Assembly: GCA_963968595.1 (NCBI GenBank)
Contig: CAXAHJ010000002.1
Coordinates: 1 to 64,000, forward strand
Reading direction: 5' to 3'
DNA length: 64,000 nt
DNA from: GCA-2730975 sp937893275
GTDB taxonomy: Bacteria; Verrucomicrobiota; Verrucomicrobiia; Opitutales; Seribacteraceae
Shown here: positions 34,473 through 42,435 of the stretch, piece by piece
Position numbering within the stretch: position 1 is the stretch's first letter
How the letters are laid out: each line of letters opens with the position of its first letter
Translations under genes and position numbers: made by a program
The notes under the pieces: model-generated
Seen by the model: the letters and a program-made list of their open reading frames with translations, nothing else
The model's database searches: none
Told to the model about the DNA's origin: nothing

Positions 34473-35351
34473 TTAGTAGCTTTGCCCCGTGATTGCCAGC
34501 AGGCGATCCCAGTCACCTACGAATCGCTCCAGATGGGCTTTTCCGTTGGCAATTTCCTCCTCAAGAAGTTCACGAACGAGGTTTTGTTCGCGTAGGTAGG
34601 CATCGCTCGAAAGCAATCCGGAGAAGTGAGCCACCCTAGCCCAAAGCAAGTGGGTGGTGAAGGCGTCGAATTCGTTATACTCGAGGATTTCCGGCAGACG
34701 TCCCTCCAGCCACATGTCGGCAACGGATCCGCCACTGACGTCGATTTTACCCGGAATCCCACTGAGAGTCGCAGCTTGATGCAGTGAGGGACGATCACGA
34801 TACTGCCCGAGAGAATCCGCCAGATCGACGCTGTACGTACTGTTTCTTGCGTCAAAGTAGTCCACTCCTTCCCATGGTTTTGCAGGCCGATCCGAAAATC
34901 CGAATCCGGGTAAACCGTTGACAATGGCGCGCTGAACAATGATCGGAACATCTGCTTGGGCCGAGTTATAGCCGACCAATTGAGGCTTTCTCCGACCCAC
35001 GGACTTCATGAAGGCAATGAGAATGGATTTCTCCTCCACCTTGCTTGGATCCGAGCAATCCACTGGCAGGGAAACCAGTTTCAAGGTCGGTTCTCCCCCA
35101 GGCGGGCTTTCTCGTAAAACTCCAGCCATAGAGACAATCCGGCAAAGAATGGTCTTCAAGTACGGTTGTAAGTCCGGATCCTTACTGCCCGCTCTCTCTC
35201 TGGCCGTCGCCCAAAGAGTCTCGCAGGCCGCTCTGGCATCCTCCCCTGGGCCATCGGCGGGAGCGGCCCCATGAAGGATTTCGCCCGCCTTGGGGTCAGG
35301 AATCCATTCCACGTCAAAGGAGAAAACCGAGTTGGCGATATTTTTCAGCAT
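34473..35351 (-). CDS. 3'-5' exonuclease of the PolB-like (DEDDy) type
   Basis: 292 residues. It fits the family of predicted PolB-like 3'-5' exonucleases (the DNA_pol_B_exo2 type). Exo I is DVEW (SFDVEWIPDP), Exo II lies in GYNSAQADVPIIVQ, and Exo III is YNEFD (EILEYNEFDAF), giving the DEDD-Tyr set. FDARNSTYSVDLAD in the middle is also family-like. It starts 100 bp downstream-side of moxR's start and 25 bp before the map ORF's stop on the same strand. Likely role: DNA or RNA trimming in repair; substrate unknown. Confidence 0.85.
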   Translation of the reverse strand: MLKNIANSVFSFDVEWIPDPKAGEILHGAAPADGPGEDARAACETLWATARERAGSKDPDLQPYLKTILCRIVSMAGVLRESPPGGEPTLKLVSLPVDCSDPSKVEEKSILIAFMKSVGRRKPQLVGYNSAQADVPIIVQRAIVNGLPGFGFSDRPAKPWEGVDYFDARNSTYSVDLADSLGQYRDRPSLHQAATLSGIPGKIDVSGGSVADMWLEGRLPEILEYNEFDAFTTHLLWARVAHFSGLLSSDAYLREQNLVRELLEEEIANGKAHLERFVGDWDRLLAITGQSY

Positions 35352-35376
35352 GGGATTATTGTCCTTTCTAGCTTTG

Positions 35377-36186
35377 TTAGACTACAGCCGTTACGGTGCC
35401 GAAAAAAGGCTCTGCCTTCTCGAAACCTTCGGGAATTGTAATTATTTCCGCCCTCTCTTCATCGACGAGCAAAGTGTGTTCGAAGTGAGCCGAGGGCATA
35501 CCGTCTACCGCCAAAGCGGTCCATCCGTCCTCAGCCATCTTCACCTTTGAGCTTTTGGTGTTCACCATGGGCTCGATGCACACTGCCATACCCTTTTTCA
35601 ATCTGGGACCGGAACCGGCTTGGCCATAGTTTGGAATTTGAGGGTCTTCGTGAAGGGTCTTACCGACCCCGTGGCCCACGAAATTGGTTATTACCGCAAA
35701 GCCTGCATCTTCGACATGGCTTTGGACTGCCCTGGACACATCCCCTACCCTGTTTTTGTGAACGGCTTGGTCGATCCCGAGGAAAAGAGACTCCTCAGTG
35801 ATTCGCAGCAATCGTTCCACCTCCGGGGAAACGTTGCCAACAGGCACTGTCCGACAATTGTCACCGATGTAACCATCAAAAGATATGCACACGTCCACGG
35901 AGATAATATCCCCAGACACCAGCTTCCTTTCGGGCAAGCCAATGCCATGAACAATTTCCTCGTTCACGGACAGGCAGGTGTAACAAGGAAAGACCTTGGA
36001 GCCGGCTCGGTAGCCTCTGCAGGCACTGGTGACGCCAACCTCTTCCATTAGCTTTCCACCGGCCTCATCCAAGTCCAAAGTGGAAATCCCCGTTTCCACC
36101 ATGGCGCACAATTTGTGCAACACAGTGGCCGCAGCCTGACCGGCTTGGCGCATTTTTTCCTTTTGCTTAAAAGTCTTGCAGATCAC
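35377..36186 (-). CDS. map: Methionine aminopeptidase, type I
   Basis: 269 residues from a GTG at 36186, giving V/M-ICKTFKQKEKMRQAG, which lines up with the usual start of the family. The open frame extends to 36297, but that would overlap the transporter gene. Metal ligands are the two Asp in SVDVCISFDGYIGDN, His in NFVGHGVGKTLHED, and Glu in CIEPM and AHFEHT. It removes the initiator methionine from new proteins and is normally essential. It follows the SBF-like gene after 40 bp on the same strand. Confidence 0.93.
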   Translation of the reverse strand: MICKTFKQKEKMRQAGQAAATVLHKLCAMVETGISTLDLDEAGGKLMEEVGVTSACRGYRAGSKVFPCYTCLSVNEEIVHGIGLPERKLVSGDIISVDVCISFDGYIGDNCRTVPVGNVSPEVERLLRITEESLFLGIDQAVHKNRVGDVSRAVQSHVEDAGFAVITNFVGHGVGKTLHEDPQIPNYGQAGSGPRLKKGMAVCIEPMVNTKSSKVKMAEDGWTALAVDGMPSAHFEHTLLVDEERAEIITIPEGFEKAEPFFGTVTAVV

Positions 36187-36226
36187 AGGATTCGTTAAAA
36201 CACGGTAAAAAGACAACCGAGCAATA

Positions 36227-37243
36227 CTAAAGGGAGTCTTCTGATCGAAAGGTTGCGGATTCGTCGTCCTGCCAACGGCCCAAAAGGATGGCTCCAACCA
36301 AGAGCTGCAACATGTGATAGAAGATTAACGGCAACAGCAGGAAAAACAGTTTGGGGTGTTCGAGCCCAAACAGCAACTGCCCCATGGGCAAGCCCACGGC
36401 CAAGGACTTTTGCGAGGAACAAAAGAAAGCGGGCAGCCGCCTTTTTCGTTCAAATCCCAGTAGTCCACCCAATCCCCATGTAAGGCACTTCGCCCAGACA
36501 AGCAATACAGCCGCCCACACCAGCGCCTCCCACCAACTTGTCCCCGAGTCCTTGCCTGCTCCGAGAAAACCTTGGCAGAAACCCGCATAGGCGATGAAGA
36601 GCACGCAACCGTAGGAAAGATTGCGGAGGAATCGTTTGCGAGGGGCAGAACTTTCATTACCGAGGATTCGGCGAAAAACCAGACCTACGCAAAGTGGGGT
36701 CACGATGAGCCACAGCAACTTCGCGAGGAATTCGCTAAAAAAACCATCGGATGACGCTTCCGCCATGGCAATGCCTTCCATCGGGAAAACAAAAAAAGCG
36801 CACCACAAGGGCACCGCAAGTATGCCCAGAAGATTGGAAAGCGTGGCGTTAAAGGTAGCAGCGACCGAGTCTCCACCCGAGGCAGAGGTATAGACTATGG
36901 CGGTCGAAATGGTGGTGGGGAGGATGGCGAGGAATAGGAATCCGGGAGCCCATGGAACTGGAATCATCCCCGAGACGACTAAGCCCAAGGCAGCCAGAGG
37001 AAACAAGATGAAGCAAAAAAACTGTACGAAAAGATGAAGTCGCCAGTCGCGTAATCCTTGCCGCAATTGATCCAATGGCAAATTCAGTCCTTGCAAAAGG
37101 AAAATTAGCGCCACGACTGCCTTTGTCGTGACTTCGGGCTTCAACGGACCATTCGGCGCTCCCCCTTCTGGCCAGCACCATGCCATAGCCAAGGCTCCTA
37201 GAAGCCCGATGGTGAAACTCTGTCCTTTAGGAAAGACTCGCAT
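36227..37243 (-). CDS. SBF-like (bile acid:sodium symporter family) transporter
   Basis: 338 residues from ATG 37243 (MRVFPKGQSFTIG), which aligns with the start of YfeH-type proteins. Starts at 37273 (ATG) and 37306 (TTG) are also open. About ten transmembrane helices are apparent. Family features are VVALIFLLQGLNLP early, ILPTTISTAIVYTSASGGD in the middle and AFFCSSQKSLAVGLPM late. The substrate is unknown; bile acids are unlikely in this organism. It diverges from the HAD gene across about 100 bp and is followed 40 bp later by map. Confidence 0.88.
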   Translation of the reverse strand: MRVFPKGQSFTIGLLGALAMAWCWPEGGAPNGPLKPEVTTKAVVALIFLLQGLNLPLDQLRQGLRDWRLHLFVQFFCFILFPLAALGLVVSGMIPVPWAPGFLFLAILPTTISTAIVYTSASGGDSVAATFNATLSNLLGILAVPLWCAFFVFPMEGIAMAEASSDGFFSEFLAKLLWLIVTPLCVGLVFRRILGNESSAPRKRFLRNLSYGCVLFIAYAGFCQGFLGAGKDSGTSWWEALVWAAVLLVWAKCLTWGLGGLLGFERKRRLPAFFCSSQKSLAVGLPMGQLLFGLEHPKLFFLLLPLIFYHMLQLLVGAILLGRWQDDESATFRSEDSL

Positions 37244-37342
37244 GATTTGACGATTTCCTGTTTTTGATGCCATCCCCTTTCTTGCGCAATTTTGCGTTTC
37301 TACCAATCGTGAAAAGAATTACAATTTTCATTAACTTTAACA

Positions 37343-38026
37343 ATGTCGACAGTACGAGCCATCACTTTTGATGCCGCAGGCACGCTCATGCGGCCTTGGC
37401 CTTCCGTAGGGAGCGTCTATGCGGAAGCCGCTCGAGACCGAGGATATGCAGTCGAAGACGGGGAGATAAACGAGCGATTCTATCGCGTTTTTTCCGAGAC
37501 ACAGTCCGCCAAGAGTGCTTTCGAGGGAGACGAGCGGGGTTTCTGGCGTATGATCGTGGGGCGCACTTTCGAAGGATTCTGCCCAAAAGAAATTCACGAT
37601 TCCCTGTTCGAAGAACTCTGGGAAACTTTTGCCGAAGGAAAATGCTGGCGGCTTGCCGACGAAGCTGTCGAAACCCTCCAAGTTCTAGGAACGCGTGGCT
37701 ATCGTCTGGCGGTGCTTTCGAACAACGACTCCCGTCTTCGTCCCGTTCTTCGCGACCTCGGTGTAAGCGGACTATTTGAAGAACTGTTCATTTCCTCTGA
37801 GATTGGTTTTGAAAAACCTTCGCAGGAAATTTTTCAAGAGGTGGAACGAGTGCTAGGAACCACTCCCAAGGATATGTTTCATCTCGGAGACAGCTATTCA
37901 CGAGACGTGCAAGGAGCCTTATCGGCAGGGTGGCGAACATCGCTTTACTCTGAGAAGGAATGTAAATTGCCCGATGATGTTTCGCGCATCGAGCGCTTTC
38001 GAGAACTTCTCGATCTTTTGCCATGA
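37343..38026 (+). CDS. HAD-family hydrolase, HDHD3-like
   Basis: 227 residues. Motif I is FDAAGTL: the nucleophile Asp10 is present but the usual second Asp of DxDGT is Ala, as seen in the HDHD3 (DREG-2) branch. Motif II is LAVLSNND, motif III lies in FEKPSQEIF, and motif IV is LGDSYSRDVQGA. A helical cap occupies about 15-90. It is the first gene of the folate operon and overlaps pabB as ATGA. It could supply a missing phosphatase step such as removal of phosphate from dihydroneopterin phosphate (inference only). Confidence 0.87.
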   Translation: MSTVRAITFDAAGTLMRPWPSVGSVYAEAARDRGYAVEDGEINERFYRVFSETQSAKSAFEGDERGFWRMIVGRTFEGFCPKEIHDSLFEELWETFAEGKCWRLADEAVETLQVLGTRGYRLAVLSNNDSRLRPVLRDLGVSGLFEELFISSEIGFEKPSQEIFQEVERVLGTTPKDMFHLGDSYSRDVQGALSAGWRTSLYSEKECKLPDDVSRIERFRELLDLLP

Positions 38027-39261
38027 AGGAGATTGAGGTCTTTGACGCGCTGGCTAGCTTATCCCATCTGGATAGGTCGTTGATGGTGGGCACCGATCGA
38101 GGAGGAGGTTATGTCGCCTATCTCGACTTCGCAGAAACCTTGACTCTTGATTCGACTAATGGCTCAGAGCAGATCGGCAAGCTGGCTAAAGCAGTTTCGC
38201 ACTCGGGGCTTTCCTTTTCCGGTTGGGTGGGATTCTTCGGGTACGAATTCCTAGCCAATCACGCAGGTATTCAGCTTAGGGCTCACCGCGACATTTCGGT
38301 TCCGGAAGGTTTTTTTGGCCGTCCGCAAACGATTCTCCGATTAAGGGCAAGTCGCCTATCCATCGAATCCACTCTCCCGGATCGTGAAGAGGAACTAGCC
38401 GCTAGGTTGGCGGATCCCGTTGGGGGGCCGAAACCTTTGGCGAATGCCGTGGAGATCATTTGCAACCTTTCCTTTGACGATTATGAGAAGATATTCGCCA
38501 CTGCTCGAGAAGCCATTCTCGATGGGGAGACCTACCAGATAAAAATCTCCCAACGTCACGAAGCCCGAATCTCGATCGATCCAATTGACGCCTTTCGCCG
38601 TCTTCATGCTGCCAATCCTTCTCCTGAAGCTTTCCTGATTCGCCACTCCGACTTCGCCATCGTCAGTTGTTCCCCAGAAACGGCAATCGATAAAACGGGC
38701 AATAAAATCGTAACTCGCCCCATTGGCGGAACTCACGAACGGCGATCCGGTATTGGCGACAGCGAAGCAATCGCCCGTTTTCTTGGCGACCCCAAGGAGG
38801 TAGCCGAGCACAACATGCTGGTCGACCTCGAACGAAACGACCTTTCCGCCGTCTGTGAAGCGGGAAGCGTTCGGATAGCGCGATTTCGAGAAGTGGAGAC
38901 CTATGCCCACCTTTTTCACCTCGTGTCTACGATCGAGGGGCGGCTTCGTTCCGATTGTGATCTTGCAGGCATCCTACGCTCCATGCTTCCGGGCGGCACC
39001 ATCACAGGTTGCCCAAAGATCCGTACCATCGAGATCATCGACTCGCTCGAACCCTGCTTTCGCGGACCGTACACAGGAAGTTTCGGCACTATAGGGGACG
39101 ATGGTTCCATCCGTCTTAATCTTATCATTCGAGCCCTCCTGATTCTAGAAGACCGTTGCTTTGCCCAAGCGGGCGGCGGCATAGTCGTGAATTCCTCTCC
39201 CGAATACGAATACAATGAAAACGGAGTAAAGGCCCGCGCCTTGCTCGACCTGTTGCGATGA
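38023..39261 (+). CDS. pabB: Aminodeoxychorismate synthase component I (PabB-like)
   Basis: 412 residues. It belongs to the chorismate-binding family: YQIKISQRHEA, CSPETAID, EHNMLVDLERND, ETYAHLFHLVSTI, and LPGGTITGCPKIR near the end. The motif normally PIKGT in PabB (catalytic Lys) or PIAGT in TrpE reads PIGGT here, with Gly at the key place. The name therefore rests on context: it is ATGA-coupled to HAD upstream and pabA downstream, with pabC and folP, folB, folK following. An anthranilate synthase-type activity cannot be excluded from sequence. Confidence 0.85.
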   Translation: MKEIEVFDALASLSHLDRSLMVGTDRGGGYVAYLDFAETLTLDSTNGSEQIGKLAKAVSHSGLSFSGWVGFFGYEFLANHAGIQLRAHRDISVPEGFFGRPQTILRLRASRLSIESTLPDREEELAARLADPVGGPKPLANAVEIICNLSFDDYEKIFATAREAILDGETYQIKISQRHEARISIDPIDAFRRLHAANPSPEAFLIRHSDFAIVSCSPETAIDKTGNKIVTRPIGGTHERRSGIGDSEAIARFLGDPKEVAEHNMLVDLERNDLSAVCEAGSVRIARFREVETYAHLFHLVSTIEGRLRSDCDLAGILRSMLPGGTITGCPKIRTIEIIDSLEPCFRGPYTGSFGTIGDDGSIRLNLIIRALLILEDRCFAQAGGGIVVNSSPEYEYNENGVKARALLDLLR

Positions 39262-39839
39262 TCCTCCTCGTTGACCACAAGGACTCCTTCACCAGAAATC
39301 TCGAACATCTTCTTTCCGACTTTGAGGAAGTCGTGGTGCTCGATCGTCTTGAAGCTGCCGAAGTAGCAAATTCAGAAAAATCTAGGATGGTCGTCTTTTC
39401 ACCCGGTCCCGGAAAGCCGGCGGACTATCCGGAAACTCAGGCGCTCTATCAACAGCTACGCGGCAAGAAACCAATCCTCGGCGTTTGTCTGGGGTTTCAG
39501 CTTATGCTCGAAGAGGAAGGAGCCACCATCCTTCGACAACCGCAAGTCCTCCATGGAGTAGAAACCGAAATCGAGACTGACCCCGAATCCATCACCTATA
39601 ATGGTATCGAGCCCCCCGTAAAGGTCGGTCGCTACCACTCGCTTCAAGTAGAATCCTCAAGCCTTTCACACCTGCCGACCGGCATTCGGACCACCGCTCG
39701 CGATCGCATCCGCAACGTCCCGCTCTCCTTCGAGGATTGCGAAAGACGCCTCTTCGGCATGCAATACCATCCCGAATCTTTCCTCACCAGTCATGGTCAC
39801 GCCATCCTCGCCAACGTCATCCACTATTGCATGGGATAG
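39258..39839 (+). CDS. pabA: Glutamine amidotransferase component (PabA/TrpG-like)
   Basis: 193 residues, class I amidotransferase. Motifs are LLVDHKDSFTRN, the oxyanion and nucleophile region FSPGPGKP then GVCLGFQ (active-site Cys), and the His/Glu pair in YHPESF. It makes ammonia from glutamine for the chorismate enzyme encoded just upstream, with which it overlaps by 4 bp (ATGA). PabA and TrpG cannot be told apart by sequence alone. Gene context favours folate. Confidence 0.9.
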   Translation: MILLVDHKDSFTRNLEHLLSDFEEVVVLDRLEAAEVANSEKSRMVVFSPGPGKPADYPETQALYQQLRGKKPILGVCLGFQLMLEEEGATILRQPQVLHGVETEIETDPESITYNGIEPPVKVGRYHSLQVESSSLSHLPTGIRTTARDRIRNVPLSFEDCERRLFGMQYHPESFLTSHGHAILANVIHYCMG

Positions 39840-40569
39840 GGACGGCACTTCCGTCCCTGCTCTAGAACCATGGGGTCGCAAGGGAGCCTTCACTACCATT
39901 CGAGTGGAAGGCACCCCCCCCTGCCCTCTCTTTCTCAATACTCACCTCGCTCGCTTGGAGAAATCCGCTTGCCTGCTCGAGGTCAAAGCCATCGTGTCCC
40001 AAGCGCAGATTCGCGAACGGATAACGACCTTCCTTTCCTCGACACAAATCCCTACTCCATTCCTCGTTCGCGTTTGCCTCCTCGAGGATTGCCTCGCCCT
40101 ATACGCCCGTCCGGCCCATCCGACCGGCCCCGAGCTCTCCGCAAGGATCCTCCGTCACCTTCGGCCGATGCCCGAGGCAAAGTCGACTTTCGACAAAGAA
40201 TTGTACGGACGTCTTGGTGAACTCGACCTTGGCCTAGAAGATTTTCTCCTCGTTCATCCGACTGACGACCGCGTTCTGGAAAGCGCCACCTCCAACCTCA
40301 TCTTCGCTCGAGGCGACCATCTAGTCATTCCCGAAGAGGATATTCTTTCGGGCATTGTTCTGAATGAACTGCTTGCTAGCATGAGCGGTTTCGAGATCGA
40401 TCGACATTCACCGGCTCTCGACAAACTCGTCACCTTCGATGAAATCATTCTCTGCGGTTCCGGTCGCGAGGTCGCCTTTCTCGCCACCATTCCCGAAATC
40501 GGTTGGCAACGCTCTTCCGAAAAAATCTTTTTGAAACTCCGAAAAATCTACGAAACAGTTAAAACTTGA
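39793..40569 (+). CDS. pabC: Aminotransferase class IV, probable aminodeoxychorismate lyase
   Basis: 258 residues, overlapping pabA by 47 bp. No later start in this frame fits, because the family's N-terminal pattern (WDRDGTSVPA, then GAFTTIRVEGTPP, then THLARLEKSA) begins right away. A PLP lysine is present (AKSTFDKELYG), spaced 33 residues before the Glu of VLESATSNLIF, as in PabC. It would release pyruvate from aminodeoxychorismate to give para-aminobenzoate. It ends 2 bp before folP, completing the pABA branch. Confidence 0.85.
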   Translation: MVTPSSPTSSTIAWDRDGTSVPALEPWGRKGAFTTIRVEGTPPCPLFLNTHLARLEKSACLLEVKAIVSQAQIRERITTFLSSTQIPTPFLVRVCLLEDCLALYARPAHPTGPELSARILRHLRPMPEAKSTFDKELYGRLGELDLGLEDFLLVHPTDDRVLESATSNLIFARGDHLVIPEEDILSGIVLNELLASMSGFEIDRHSPALDKLVTFDEIILCGSGREVAFLATIPEIGWQRSSEKIFLKLRKIYETVKT

Positions 40570-40571
40570 GC

Positions 40572-41390
40572 ATGACCGAACATAATCTAAACGGCCAAGT
40601 CTTCCGCCTGCGGTATCCCGCCGTCATGGGGATCCTGAACGTGACGCCGGATTCCTTTAGTGACGGCGGTCTGCACCTAAATGTTGCCAAGGCAGTCGAT
40701 CGAGTCCGCCAAATGCTGGAGGAAGGAGCCCAATTCATCGACGTCGGCGGTGAGAGCACCCGCCCGGGCAGTGACCCGGTATCCGTTGACGAGGAACTTC
40801 GCCGCATCCTGCCCGTGATCGAAGCTCTGCCCTCGGACGAGTGCGTCATCTCCATAGACACCACTAAACCGGATGTCGCCCAAGCTGCCCTCGAGGCGGG
40901 AGCCCATGTCGTCAACGACGTCTCGGGTGGAACCGACTCCAGCCTCTTCGACCTCGCGGAACGCCACCAAGCAGGATATGTGCTGATGCACGCTCAAGGT
41001 TCACCAAAGATCATGCAGGACGCTCCCGCCTACGACGATGTGGTGAGCGAGGTTTTGGCCTTCTTCGACGAGCAAGCGAAATGTCTCGCCGAAAGAAACC
41101 TACCCAAGGTGTGGATGGATCCCGGAATCGGCTTTGGCAAGACCCTCGAGCACAACCTCGCCCTCATGCACAACCTCGGCGACCTCCGCGATGATCGCTG
41201 GGGCATCCTTCTCGGAGCGTCCCGAAAGTCATGGATCGACAAGCTCTGCGACGCACCCGACTCGGAGCATCGCTTGGGCGGTTCCCTCGCCGCCGCCATA
41301 GTAGCAGCTCGACAAGGCGCCGAAATCATAAGAGCTCACGACGTCCGCGAAACCGTGCAGGCATTGGAAGTCATGGAACAGTTGAGCTGA
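40572..41390 (+). CDS. folP: Dihydropteroate synthase
   Basis: 272 residues from ATG 40572; a TTG at 40566 overlapping the pabC stop is the alternative. It joins para-aminobenzoate to the pterin pyrophosphate. Signature motifs are GILNVTPDSFSDGG near the start and FIDVGGESTRPGSDPV. SIDTTKPDVA, NDVSGG, WMDPGIGFGKT and LLGASRKSW follow, with the C-terminal RAHDVRETVQAL. These match the complete TIM-barrel enzyme that sulfonamides target. It lies between pabC and folB in a pathway-ordered operon. Confidence 0.97.
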   Translation: MTEHNLNGQVFRLRYPAVMGILNVTPDSFSDGGLHLNVAKAVDRVRQMLEEGAQFIDVGGESTRPGSDPVSVDEELRRILPVIEALPSDECVISIDTTKPDVAQAALEAGAHVVNDVSGGTDSSLFDLAERHQAGYVLMHAQGSPKIMQDAPAYDDVVSEVLAFFDEQAKCLAERNLPKVWMDPGIGFGKTLEHNLALMHNLGDLRDDRWGILLGASRKSWIDKLCDAPDSEHRLGGSLAAAIVAARQGAEIIRAHDVRETVQALEVMEQLS

Positions 41391-41451
41391 GTATTGTAAT
41401 GGAAGCATCTTTTGCCTTCCCCTTAATCAATTAGTCTTTTAGCTACGAGAC

Positions 41452-41802
41452 ATGGGAAACATTCACTTGGAAGGAATCGAGGTCATGGCTCGGATCGGAC
41501 TACTTGAGGAGGAATTGCTGGCACCGCAGGATCTCTTCGTCACGGTCGACCTTGAGTACGATTTCGAAATGGTACGTAACACCGACGAATTGTCGCACGG
41601 CATCGACTATCGCGAAGTGATTGCTTTCGTAAAGAAGTTTGCCACTGCCTACGATGGGAAGATGCTGGAACGATTCGCTCAAGTGCTCGCAGAAAGCTTA
41701 AAGGATGCGTTTCCCGTAAGCAAGGTAAGCCTCTGTGTCGACAAACCCCGATACACCGGCAAATTGGGACTTCGTGAAATTCGAGTGCAGGTTGAGCTCT
41801 GA
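41452..41802 (+). CDS. folB: Dihydroneopterin aldolase
   Basis: 116 residues, normal for FolB. It converts dihydroneopterin to the 6-hydroxymethyl pterin. Visible features are ARIGLLEEELLAPQDLFV, DELSHGIDYREV, MLERFAQVLAESL (with the Glu of the LxE motif) and VDKPRYTGKLG with the catalytic-type Lys. It starts 61 bp after folP and overlaps folK by 11 bp. Confidence 0.9.
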   Translation: MGNIHLEGIEVMARIGLLEEELLAPQDLFVTVDLEYDFEMVRNTDELSHGIDYREVIAFVKKFATAYDGKMLERFAQVLAESLKDAFPVSKVSLCVDKPRYTGKLGLREIRVQVEL

Positions 41803-42310
41803 AGCCTATGTCGGCCTCGGGGCGAACCTCGGGAATCCTCGGAAAACCTTCGAGGAAGCCTTGGGGATGATTTCGGGTTTCGCTGAAGTGGTCGCTGGTT
41901 CTCGTCTTTATTGCTCGGCGCCTTTTGGTTTTCCGGATCAACCGGATTTCGTGAACGCAGTCGCCAAGCTGAATACCGTGCTTGAACCGCTTGCCTTGCT
42001 CCGCGAACTGCGAACAGTCGAACAAGCCCTTGGAAAGAAGGTGGTCCGGGAAAATGGTCCACGAGTAATAGATCTCGACCTGCTCATGCACGGAGATCAC
42101 GTAATCGGCTCCGAAGAACTGATTCTCCCGCACCCGGGTGTTGCCGAACGCGACTTCGTACTACTCCCCTTGTGTGACCTTGCGCCCGAAGTCCTTCATC
42201 CTGTCCTTCGTAAGAGCTTCAATGAACTAAAGGCAAGTCTGGCAGATCAACACGTCGTCGGCACTCCGGAGGACTGGTCTCTCGACCTTTTTTCGGATAC
42301 TTCCGAATAA
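41792..42310 (+). CDS. folK: 2-amino-4-hydroxy-6-hydroxymethyldihydropteridine pyrophosphokinase
   Basis: 172 residues from a TTG at 41792, inside the end of folB. The frame is open back to 41735, but the family begins with the YVGLGANLGNP motif, so the late start is preferred. Signature GPRVIDLDLLMHGD binds magnesium and ATP. LPHPGVAERDFVLLPLCDLAPEVLHP follows. It transfers pyrophosphate from ATP to the FolB product, giving the FolP substrate. It is the last gene of the folate operon; 125 bp without a visible gene follow. Confidence 0.93.
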   Translation: MSSEAYVGLGANLGNPRKTFEEALGMISGFAEVVAGSRLYCSAPFGFPDQPDFVNAVAKLNTVLEPLALLRELRTVEQALGKKVVRENGPRVIDLDLLMHGDHVIGSEELILPHPGVAERDFVLLPLCDLAPEVLHPVLRKSFNELKASLADQHVVGTPEDWSLDLFSDTSE

Positions 42311-42435
42311 ATGAATGCGGCAAACTCGCTCAAGCTCTTCGTTCTAAAAAAAACCTCCGACAATGCCTGCAAACTGCTTGCGCGACAAAGTAAGATAAGT
42401 ATGAATAGTTATAAAACACTTCACGAAACTAAAGA

